Under the pieces are notes generated by a model. The model made no database searches and was not told where the DNA came from. It saw nothing but the letters and a program-made list of their open reading frames with translations. A program made the translations under genes and the position numbers. A DNA stretch of 6,571 bases. Origin: Bacteroidota bacterium. GTDB lineage: Bacteria > Bacteroidota > Bacteroidia > Chitinophagales > Chitinophagaceae. Shown one piece after another: positions 1-4,719 of the stretch (position 1 is the first letter of the stretch; the number at the start of each line of letters is the position of its first letter). The stretch spans positions 1 to 6,571 of the forward strand of contig JAEZAY010000411.1 in NCBI GenBank assembly GCA_023427575.1, written 5' to 3'.

Positions 1-35
1 TTCATTCTAAATGACCCCTTCCACATATCGGTATG

Positions 36-66
36 AAGGGCAGAAGTTTCGCGACTGCCCTTTTTT
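36..66 (+). terminator. Rho-independent terminator of an upstream gene
   Basis: An 8-bp stem, AAGGGCAG (36-43) pairing with CTGCCCTT (55-62), closes an 11-nt loop and runs into six T (61-66). This is a textbook intrinsic terminator for plus-strand transcription entering from the left. Frame 1 is open from base 1 to a TGA at 34-36, so the last codons of an upstream gene may end right at the stem, but eleven codons are too few to call a gene. No comparable T-run lies on the other side, so a minus-strand role is unlikely. Confidence 0.85.
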
Positions 67-77
67 AATTCCATATA

Positions 78-98
78 AACCGGTTCCGGATGCCGGTT
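78..98. repeat. Short perfect inverted repeat upstream of the lipoprotein gene
   Basis: AACCGG (78-83) and CCGGTT (93-98) form a 6-bp stem around a 9-nt loop. It lies 47 bases before the lipoprotein start, between the upstream terminator and the gene. It has no T-tract, so it is not an obvious terminator. It could be an operator or a 5'-leader hairpin, but the short stem may also be chance. Confidence 0.3.
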
Positions 99-144
99 GG
101 GGGAATGGTTTTTGTAAAAATCAATAAGATCAGAACCAGAAACC

Positions 145-612
145 ATGAAATTCCGATTTTCACAACTTGCCTTTTTACTGGCCCTCATTCTACTGATAAC
201 CGGATGCGATAAAGACGATGATCTTGTGCCTGGAAATATCCGGGAGCAGCTTGTAGCAAAAAAATGGAAGCGGATCTCCATTGTGAGTACCGACTCTGCA
301 GGTACCGAAACCGACCTGTATACGCCCCTGGCTGAATTCCAAAAAGATGATTACCTGCTTTTTAATGCAGACTCCACTTATGAATTGAATGATAATCTTA
401 CCCTGCGTGCCGATACCGTTACCAGAATTGTAGATGCGGGGAAATGGGAGCTTGTTGAAAACAATACGGCCATCCGGATGTACAGTAATATTTTTCTTAC
501 CTGGTATGAACCACTATCCATACTTACATTGAATGAACAGACCCTGGAAGTTAAGGCCGATTTCGCCAGCGACCGAAGCAGCGTAAAGACGGTCTACCAA
601 CGCATAGATTAA
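145..612 (+). CDS. Surface-exposed lipoprotein with lipocalin-like domain
   Basis: A 155-residue protein. Residues 1-20 form a lipoprotein signal peptide with a hydrophobic core (L8-I18) and lipobox L-I-T-G before Cys21. The following residues D-K-D-D-D (22-26) fit the K-(D/E)2 lipoprotein export signal that sends Bacteroidota lipoproteins to the outer face of the outer membrane. The mature part resembles small lipocalin-like Bacteroidota domains: an early Trp (W41) after a short helix, a strand with LLFNADSTYEL (71-81), a strand with GKWELVENNTAIRM (99-112), and a final strand pair near 124-137. Such domains are beta-barrel or half-barrel folds of mostly unknown ligand, so I infer no substrate. 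The ATG at 145 is the only start that gives a complete signal peptide. No strong Shine-Dalgarno is present, as is usual in this phylum. The gene stands alone between a terminator and a hairpin and is probably monocistronic. Confidence 0.85.
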   Translation: MKFRFSQLAFLLALILLITGCDKDDDLVPGNIREQLVAKKWKRISIVSTDSAGTETDLYTPLAEFQKDDYLLFNADSTYELNDNLTLRADTVTRIVDAGKWELVENNTAIRMYSNIFLTWYEPLSILTLNEQTLEVKADFASDRSSVKTVYQRID

Positions 613-642
613 AAAAAAGAGCAGGTAGTAGAAACTACCTGC
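611..642 (-). terminator. Perfect hairpin, best read as a minus-strand intrinsic terminator
   Basis: GCAGGTAGT (621-629) and ACTACCTGC (634-642) form a perfect 9-bp stem with an AGAA loop, ten bases after the lipoprotein stop. On the plus strand the 3' side reads GTGTTCAC, a poor U-tract. On the minus strand the hairpin is followed by TC and then eight T (complement of 611-618), an ideal terminator. It may act in both directions, ending the lipoprotein mRNA weakly and leftward transcripts strongly. The stem is certain. Its main direction is inferred from the T-tract. Confidence 0.7.
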
Positions 643-650
643 GTGTTCAC

Positions 651-740
651 ATGAGAAAAATTCTATTACCGCAACATGCTTTTACAAGCATCCGGATACG
701 CGTTGCAGCGGGCGTACTATCCGGAATATTTTTATCATAA
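651..740 (+). CDS. Possible 29-residue micro-ORF
   Basis: An ATG at 651 opens a 29-codon frame ending in TAA at 738-740. The product starts MRKILLPQ, is basic in its first half (K3, R15, R17) and ends in a short hydrophobic run, GVLSGIFLS. It could be a tiny membrane peptide or a signal-peptide remnant. Against a real gene: it lies 8 bases after the 621-642 hairpin, has no visible ribosome site, and covers sequence that folds into hairpins. I do not recognise it, and chance is the simplest explanation. Confidence 0.15.
   Translation: MRKILLPQHAFTSIRIRVAAGVLSGIFLS
671..733 (+). other. Cluster of competing hairpins, the last terminator-like
   Basis: Two alternative folds are visible. In the first, GCAAC (671-675) pairs with GTTGC (702-706) around an inner hairpin ATGCTT/AAGCAT (676-681 with 686-691). 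In the second, TCCGGATA (691-698) pairs with TATCCGGA (718-725), extended by CGC/GCG (699-701 with 712-714) across a 3-nt bulge, and five T follow at 729-733. The folds cannot coexist fully because the second crosses the first. The second could be a weak plus-strand terminator. No plus-strand gene follows for about 1.4 kb, so an attenuator role has no visible target. Confidence 0.3.
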
Positions 741-883
741 ATCTGAATACTTAATTTCTGTTTCTTACCGGTGATAAATTTACTTCACCTGAATAAATGC
801 GCAGTGGCAGTTATGATTTATGAAAATGGTACTTGATAAGATGAAACAGGAATGGAAATGCAGCGATTGAGGAATTAATAATT

Positions 884-1000
884 TTAGAGCCTGTGGAGCG
901 GCCGTTTTGAGTAAACAGAGAAGTAAAAAATCTTTCTTTTTGTAATTTCGTTTAATGCAGACAGGTAGTTAGCCCAAATCAGGCAGCACCAACTTATCAT
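884..1000 (-). CDS. Possible small membrane protein (38 codons; frame open to 1075)
   Basis: On the minus strand an ATG at 1000-998 opens a 38-codon frame ending in TAA at 884-886. The same frame is open further upstream, to a stop at 1076-1078, for 63 codons in total. The residues around the ATG form one hydrophobic block, PGLAFALMISWCCLIWANYL, long enough for one membrane helix. A basic stretch with TKRK follows, then a tail ending KRPLHRL. The only ATG lies inside the hydrophobic block, so the natural start is unclear. The frame sits downstream of the cvfB-like gene and upstream of the minus-strand terminator at 611-642, so it could be transcribed. It may instead be translated intergenic repeat sequence. 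I do not assign a function. Confidence 0.25.
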   Translation of the reverse strand: MISWCCLIWANYLSALNEITKRKIFYFSVYSKRPLHRL

Positions 1001-1121
1001 CAGCGCGAAAGCCAGTCCTGGTACAGGTTTCAGCCGATGGCGGGTTTTTATCTTATCATGTGTGTAGGAACTGGATTATATAACCGGAAGTTGAGCGCGA
1101 TAAACGGCAAAAGCGGAACTG

Positions 1122-1955
1122 CTATTCTTCGGTTTTTTTAATGCCTCCACTGGTGATCAGGATACGCTTCTTTTTATATAAATTCCCAATGGCCATTTTG
1201 AATGTTTTTTTGCTCATTGAAAAATAGGAATAGATATCATCCGGATTTGACTTATCATTATATGGCAGGTATCCGTTGTTCTCTTCAAGCAGCCTCATGA
1301 TTTTTTCCAGTTCATCTTCTACCCTTTTATAACCCGGACTTCCCAACACAACATCTATCTTGTTCTCGGGATGAATTCTTTTAATAAAACCTTTCACTGT
1401 ATCACCAACCCGGATATCGCGATAGATTTCATTGAAGTGCAGTACCCCGGTATGTTTTTTATTTATGATCACAACATAGCCGATATCGGTGCGGCGGTAC
1501 ACAATCAGATCAACCCAATCCATTTCCTTTACCGTAAGATCATCATTGGAAAGCAGGTAATCGAATTTTTCAGTTCCCGCTACCCGGCCGGTTTGCTCAT
1601 CCAGGTATACCATCACCAGGTATTCGCCGCCCACCCGCATGCCAGTTAACTGTTTCGACTTTGGAACAAACAAATCCTTCATCAGGCCCCAGTCGACAAA
1701 GGCGCCCTGGTTTGTGACGGAAACTACCCGCATCCGGGCGATTTCACCAACCGTTGCCAACGGCTCCTGAGTAGTAGCACTGATCCGGCCCTCCGAATCA
1801 TGGTAAATAAAGACCCGCAACAGATCGCCTTCCTTCAGATTGGGTGGGAGAAAACGTTTAGGCAATAAAACCCCTTCCGCCCCGTCGTCGAGGTAAGCTC
1901 CGATTTCAACCAGGCGTAATACTTTCAATTCGTTATAAAATCCGGCTTTGATCAC
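1122..1955 (-). CDS. cvfB: CvfB-like S1-domain RNA-binding protein
   Basis: A 277-residue protein with the full CvfB/YitL layout: an S1-like domain at about 3-62 (GVLLPKRFLP, FIYHDSEGR), a second S1 domain at about 67-130 (GAFVDWGLMKDLFVP at 84-98), a third at about 140-205 (HTGVLHFNEI at 168-177), and a C-terminal winged-helix domain at about 213-270 with the family motif LPYNDKSNPDDI (230-241). The length matches the family. Staphylococcal CvfB binds RNA and affects virulence-gene expression. The role in Bacteroidota is not known to me, and a cytoplasmic RNA-binding regulator is inferred. The start is GTG at 1955-1953: there is an in-frame stop four codons upstream, and the next internal Met is residue 75, inside domain two. 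Divergent from the T9SS-protein gene. No terminator is visible directly downstream; the first good minus-strand terminator is 480 bases further on. Confidence 0.9.
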   Translation of the reverse strand: MIKAGFYNELKVLRLVEIGAYLDDGAEGVLLPKRFLPPNLKEGDLLRVFIYHDSEGRISATTQEPLATVGEIARMRVVSVTNQGAFVDWGLMKDLFVPKSKQLTGMRVGGEYLVMVYLDEQTGRVAGTEKFDYLLSNDDLTVKEMDWVDLIVYRRTDIGYVVIINKKHTGVLHFNEIYRDIRVGDTVKGFIKRIHPENKIDVVLGSPGYKRVEDELEKIMRLLEENNGYLPYNDKSNPDDIYSYFSMSKKTFKMAIGNLYKKKRILITSGGIKKTEE

Positions 1956-1962
1956 GGGTGCA

Positions 1963-2143
1963 AATTAGTTATAAACCAAGAAAGAAAATCTTTTCAACCA
2001 GTTTACCATATCGCGTTAATACAAAGCCGTCTTTCCCATTTTGAAACTATCTTTCCCTTTTTCCATTTCTGCAATCATTTCCCATTTTTAGACATTAATC
2101 CGGTTTTAGGACTTTTTTCCGGGAATAAGAATTATAACTAATT
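1963..2143. repeat. 12-bp perfect inverted repeat flanking the divergent intergenic region
   Basis: AATTAGTTATAA at 1963-1974 is the exact reverse complement of TTATAACTAATT at 2132-2143. Read in the direction of each divergent gene, both copies are TTATAACTAATT: one ends 7 bases before the GTG of the cvfB-like gene, the other 51 bases before the ATG of the T9SS-protein gene. The placement suggests a shared promoter or operator element, for example a site for a regulator of both genes. AT-rich sequence makes a chance match more likely than its length implies. Confidence 0.4.
2032..2088. repeat. Three TTTCCC(A/T)TTT boxes
   Basis: TTTCCCATTTT occurs at 2032-2042 and again at 2078-2088, with a related TTTCCCTTTTT at 2052-2062. 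Starts are 20 and 26 bases apart, about two and two and a half helical turns. All three lie in one pyrimidine-rich strand between the divergent genes, 105 to 165 bases upstream of the T9SS-protein gene. They could bind a regulator, or simply reflect a biased tract. Confidence 0.3.
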
Positions 2144-2163
2144 GATATTTACGGTAATAGAAA

Positions 2164-2192
2164 TTGGCACCTGGGTTGAATCTATATCTTCG
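2164..2192 (+). promoter_or_regulatory. Bacteroidota-type promoter abutting the start codon
   Basis: TTG at 2164-2166 and TATCTTCG at 2185-2192 fit the Bacteroidota sigma-factor pattern, TTG near -33 and TAnnTTTG near -7, with one mismatch (C for T) and 18 bases between the elements. The box ends two bases before the ATG at 2195, which places the expected transcript start at or just inside the start codon. Either the mRNA is leaderless or another upstream promoter is used. Confidence 0.5.
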
Positions 2193-2194
2193 TT

Positions 2195-3625
2195 ATGAAA
2201 AAAATTATACTCTTCAGTTTATTAGTTCTCAGTGCAGCAGCTATTAACGCTCAAAAGGTTTTTACAATTACCCAGGACAGAACCTGGAATAACAACGGGG
2301 TTAATTCATTCCCGAATCCGTGCCAGGGTTGTACGTTTAATATTGCCAAGGGCGTAACCTTAACAATAGAAAGGGATGTTACTTTTTCCCATACCAAATT
2401 TAATGGCGGAACAATCGTGGTAACAGACCGCAAATTTACCATCTGGAGATCGGATCTGGGCGGCACCTACATGACAGATACCCGTTTAGTATTAAACGGC
2501 CGTGCAAACTTCACCGGTGAGGTTACTTCATTTACCAACACGGAAATTGAAATGAACAACAACGCTGAAATGACCCTGTACAGCCATTCCAACTTTATCA
2601 ATAGCAAATTAACGGCTACTGGTTCAACCAAACTGGTAATGAGTATTTCAATGGGAATGCAGAATTCGCTTTTTACTTTTAACGGCACTTCATCGATACT
2701 TATAAATCAGGGCATGAACATGGTAAACAGCAAAATAAAATTGTACGACAATTCAAACCTGCTGAGCCAATCCGGTTTATTTGAACTGAAAGAAAACAGT
2801 CATATTATCATCGGCGACGGATCAACCACCAGCAAAGCGTATGCAAGCTTCAATGGCCCCACTCTAAACCTGTATGATAATTCATTTGTTTCGATCTCGA
2901 ATTTTAACAACTATTATTTTAACTGGGCACCTTTCAATACCAGGGTGAATAATAAATCGTACAACACCGCATTTAATACCTATAACTGCGGAACTGCTGA
3001 CCGTAACAAATGCGAAAATGCAAAAGTATATGGACCTTCCATGCTGAATTACAGCGGGGTTCTGCCTACGGCCGCGTTGCCTGTAACCATTACCAATTTT
3101 ACCGTATCGGCCAACAAATCTAACATTGCGGCTATTTCATGGAGCACTGCACAGGAATCCAATTCAGCGTATTTTGAAATTCAGCGCAGTGCCGATGGTA
3201 AAGACTGGATTAAAGCCGGAACCGTTCAGGCTCAGGGAAATTCAACCATTACAAAATCATACACATTTTCTGATGCCACCCCTATCTCCGGAGTTGTTTA
3301 TTACAGATTGAAAATGGTAGATGCCGATGGAACCTTTGCTTACTCTTCTATCCGTGTAATTGAATTGTCGCTTTCAGCAACAGTTACCTTATTTCCAAAT
3401 CCCACGGCCGATTTTGTAAACATCAGCCTGAAAGGAAATAACAGCGGAAATGCAAAAGTTTACCTGGTTAACCAGGCCGGCCAGATCATGAATCAGAAAA
3501 ATGCCCCACGTAACACCAATATCGTAAGCTTTGATGTGAAAGGATACAATGCCGGTTTGTATATGATACGTGTAGCCGCTGAAAACGGGCAATCGGAAAC
3601 ACACCGTTTTATCGTTAAAAAATAA
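2195..3625 (+). CDS. Secreted beta-solenoid protein with type IX secretion sorting domain
   Basis: A 476-residue exported protein. Signal peptide 1-19 (MKKII, hydrophobic core, cleavage after INA). Residues about 55-235 form a repetitive beta-solenoid-like region: the motif hydrophobic-x-N/D-S/T-x-hydrophobic recurs at 93, 113, 134, 155 and 176, spaced 20-21 residues, with related FNG(G/P)T rungs at 69 and 219. Four cysteines (43, 46, 265, 273) bracket the solenoid and could form disulfides. Residues about 297-391 are a fibronectin-III-like domain of the kind usually placed before the sorting signal (FEIQRSADGKDW, YYRLKMVDADG). Residues 399-476 are the T9SS type A C-terminal domain (LFPNPTADFVNI, GLYMIRV, final KK), which directs transport across the outer membrane and removal on export. 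I see no catalytic motif, so an adhesive or structural surface role is the cautious inference. The ATG gives a perfect signal peptide. Confidence 0.88.
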   Translation: MKKIILFSLLVLSAAAINAQKVFTITQDRTWNNNGVNSFPNPCQGCTFNIAKGVTLTIERDVTFSHTKFNGGTIVVTDRKFTIWRSDLGGTYMTDTRLVLNGRANFTGEVTSFTNTEIEMNNNAEMTLYSHSNFINSKLTATGSTKLVMSISMGMQNSLFTFNGTSSILINQGMNMVNSKIKLYDNSNLLSQSGLFELKENSHIIIGDGSTTSKAYASFNGPTLNLYDNSFVSISNFNNYYFNWAPFNTRVNNKSYNTAFNTYNCGTADRNKCENAKVYGPSMLNYSGVLPTAALPVTITNFTVSANKSNIAAISWSTAQESNSAYFEIQRSADGKDWIKAGTVQAQGNSTITKSYTFSDATPISGVVYYRLKMVDADGTFAYSSIRVIELSLSATVTLFPNPTADFVNISLKGNNSGNAKVYLVNQAGQIMNQKNAPRNTNIVSFDVKGYNAGLYMIRVAAENGQSETHRFIVKK

Positions 3626-3649
3626 GAGCGGTTAATTTTCTACAACTGA

Positions 3650-3688
3650 AGAGACGAAGAGATAATTCAAAGAGACAAAGAGGTAATT
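3650..3688. repeat. Imperfect 18-bp tandem direct repeat
   Basis: AGAGACGAAGAGATAATT (3650-3667) is repeated as AGAGACAAAGAGGTAATT (3671-3688), with two mismatches and a 21-base period. Each copy itself contains two AAGAG-like units. It lies in the 120-bp gap between the T9SS-protein gene and the small membrane-protein gene. It could be a small intergenic repeat or slippage product. No terminator hairpin is visible in the same gap. Confidence 0.55.
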
Positions 3689-3745
3689 TTTTTCTGGCAA
3701 CATATTTTCATAGGATTTAATATTCGGAAACATAAACTTAAACGA

Positions 3746-4192
3746 ATGAATATTATCTCCGCATTGGGTGCAGGGCTCGCAGGAGCTACTGCACTTACTG
3801 TTTTACACGAAGTCAACAGAAGAATAGATCCCAGGGCCCCCCGAATGGATCTGTTGGGAATGAATGCACTTGAGCTGATCTTTAAAAAAGCAGGGAAATC
3901 GGTCCCATCTTCCAACACCCTTCATAAGCAGGCTCTGGCTGCCGATATTATTTCCAATCTGGCCTACTATAGTCTTGCGGGAATCGGCAACAAAAACCTC
4001 TGGACAAAAAGCAGTTTGCTGGGGCTTGGAGCCGGGATTGGGGCGCTTTTATTACCAAAACCCATGGGCCTGAATCCGGAACACAGCAATAAATCTGCCC
4101 GCACCCAATTTAGCACGGTGGCCTTATATCTGGTCGGCGGACTGGTTACCGGAGCTGTGTTAAATCTGATCAGGAGTAAGCAACAGAGTTAA
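3746..4192 (+). CDS. Small four-helix membrane protein of unknown function
   Basis: A 148-residue protein I do not recognise as a named family. It has four likely membrane segments at about 3-21, 64-80, 89-104 and 122-142, three of them rich in Gly and Ala, which suggests tight helix packing. Between the first two lies a hydrophilic loop with HEVNRRIDPRAPRMDLLGMN (21-40), likely the most conserved part. The C-terminus is short and basic (RSKQQS). The glycine-rich helices recall small inner-membrane proteins, but no transport or catalytic motif is visible. The ATG at 3746 gives the first helix directly. The gene follows the T9SS-protein gene by 120 bases in the same direction and converges with the VOC gene, with only 11 bases between the two stop codons, so the two mRNAs probably overlap at their 3' ends. 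Confidence 0.75.
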   Translation: MNIISALGAGLAGATALTVLHEVNRRIDPRAPRMDLLGMNALELIFKKAGKSVPSSNTLHKQALAADIISNLAYYSLAGIGNKNLWTKSSLLGLGAGIGALLLPKPMGLNPEHSNKSARTQFSTVALYLVGGLVTGAVLNLIRSKQQS

Positions 4193-4203
4193 AAGAATTT
4201 CGA

Positions 4204-4698
4204 TTACCGGGCGCCGGAGGGTTTCGGATAATCGTTATTAATCTCTATCCAGTTTCCATCCGGATCCTGTAAATAAATTTGTTTTATGCCGTCAACGCGG
4301 GTGGTTACCGTATTGGGTTTGCCCGGCCAGTCAGACCAGGCCACTTTATTCCTATTTAGCCGGTCAATAAATTCCTCCATCGATTCCACACTGAAGCAGA
4401 GATGATTATTCTTATCAGATTTTACGGCATGGATTTCGTTTTCAATCAGGTGTAATTGAGAAACCGGGCCAATTTGAAACCAGGTATGCTTTCCATCATG
4501 AAAGGGCTCGGGTATCGTATCAATTCCGATAATATCGCGGTAAAAAAAGGTGCTTTTGTTTAAATCGGAAACGGAAACGGCAAGATGATTCAGAACGGGC
4601 ATCGGTTTCTTTTTGAATTTACTGCTTTGGAAAATTCCGTACGCCGAACCAGCCAGCAATGCAATTCCCAGAGACGACAATAGCATGGATCTTTTCAT
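4204..4698 (-). CDS. VOC-family (glyoxalase-fold) metalloprotein with N-terminal signal or anchor
   Basis: A 164-residue protein. Residues 5-23 are hydrophobic after MKR and act as a signal peptide or membrane anchor, followed by a basic stretch (KFKKK 27-31). Residues 34-154 form one vicinal-oxygen-chelate domain of two beta-alpha-beta-beta-beta modules: LNHLAVSVSDLNKSTFFYRDIIGID (36-60, the N-terminal module), QLHLIE (81-86), NHLCFSV (98-104) and QDPDGNWIEI (144-153). Alignment by eye with glyoxalase I gives likely metal ligands His38, His83, His99 and Glu152, so the metal site looks intact. The reaction cannot be told from sequence: family members include glyoxalases, dioxygenases and antibiotic-modifying enzymes. 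An exported location argues against the usual cytosolic glyoxalase role. The start lies 21 bases after the stop of the 374-residue secreted-protein gene in the same direction, so cotranscription is likely. Confidence 0.85.
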   Translation of the reverse strand: MKRSMLLSSLGIALLAGSAYGIFQSSKFKKKPMPVLNHLAVSVSDLNKSTFFYRDIIGIDTIPEPFHDGKHTWFQIGPVSQLHLIENEIHAVKSDKNNHLCFSVESMEEFIDRLNRNKVAWSDWPGKPNTVTTRVDGIKQIYLQDPDGNWIEINNDYPKPSGAR

Positions 4699-4719
4699 AT
4701 CTTGGTATTAAGAAAGATT

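Larger units (their letters stand above)
613..1121. other. 509-bp region without a conventional gene
   Basis: This stretch lies between the lipoprotein and the cvfB-like gene. I find no frame of normal gene size with a standard start on either strand, and no tRNA or rRNA signature. It holds the 621-642 hairpin, a cluster of possible hairpins at 671-733 that overlaps a 29-codon frame, and a 63-codon minus-strand open frame (884-1075). A TAATTTCG box at 943-950 resembles a Bacteroidota -7 element, but no TTG lies at the right distance upstream. The region could be a long 3'-UTR of the cvfB-like gene, a small-RNA or small-protein locus, or a dispersed intergenic repeat. Confidence 0.6.

Noticed and set aside
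1..36. Open frame from base 1 to TGA at 34-36, as the tail of an upstream gene
   Set aside because: Only eleven codons are visible, and another frame also ends nearby (TAA at 8-10). The position just before a terminator is suggestive but not enough to call a gene.
943..950. TAATTTCG as a -7 promoter box
   Set aside because: No TTG lies about 21 bases before it, and no clear plus-strand gene follows.
633..971. AACTACCTG (633-641) complementary to CAGGTAGTT (963-971) as a long-range pairing
   Set aside because: Nine bases over 320 bp can easily be chance, and the first half is already used in a stronger local hairpin.
1002..1050. CCTG-GTA-CAGG and GCC-GAT-GGC mini-hairpins followed by TTTTT as a terminator or small RNA
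   Set aside because: The stems are 3-4 bp, and their order does not place a stable stem directly before the T-run.
1371..1649. 92-codon plus-strand frame inside the cvfB-like gene
   Set aside because: It is antisense to well-conserved S1-domain codons and has no family features, so it is a shadow frame.
3717..3726. TTAATATTCG upstream of the small membrane-protein gene as a promoter
   Set aside because: The spacing inside the box is off by one base and no -33 TTG is present at the expected distance.
4207..4218. CCGG-GCG-CCGG hairpin as a terminator for the convergent genes
   Set aside because: The stem is only 4 bp, lies inside the VOC coding end, and has no T-tract.
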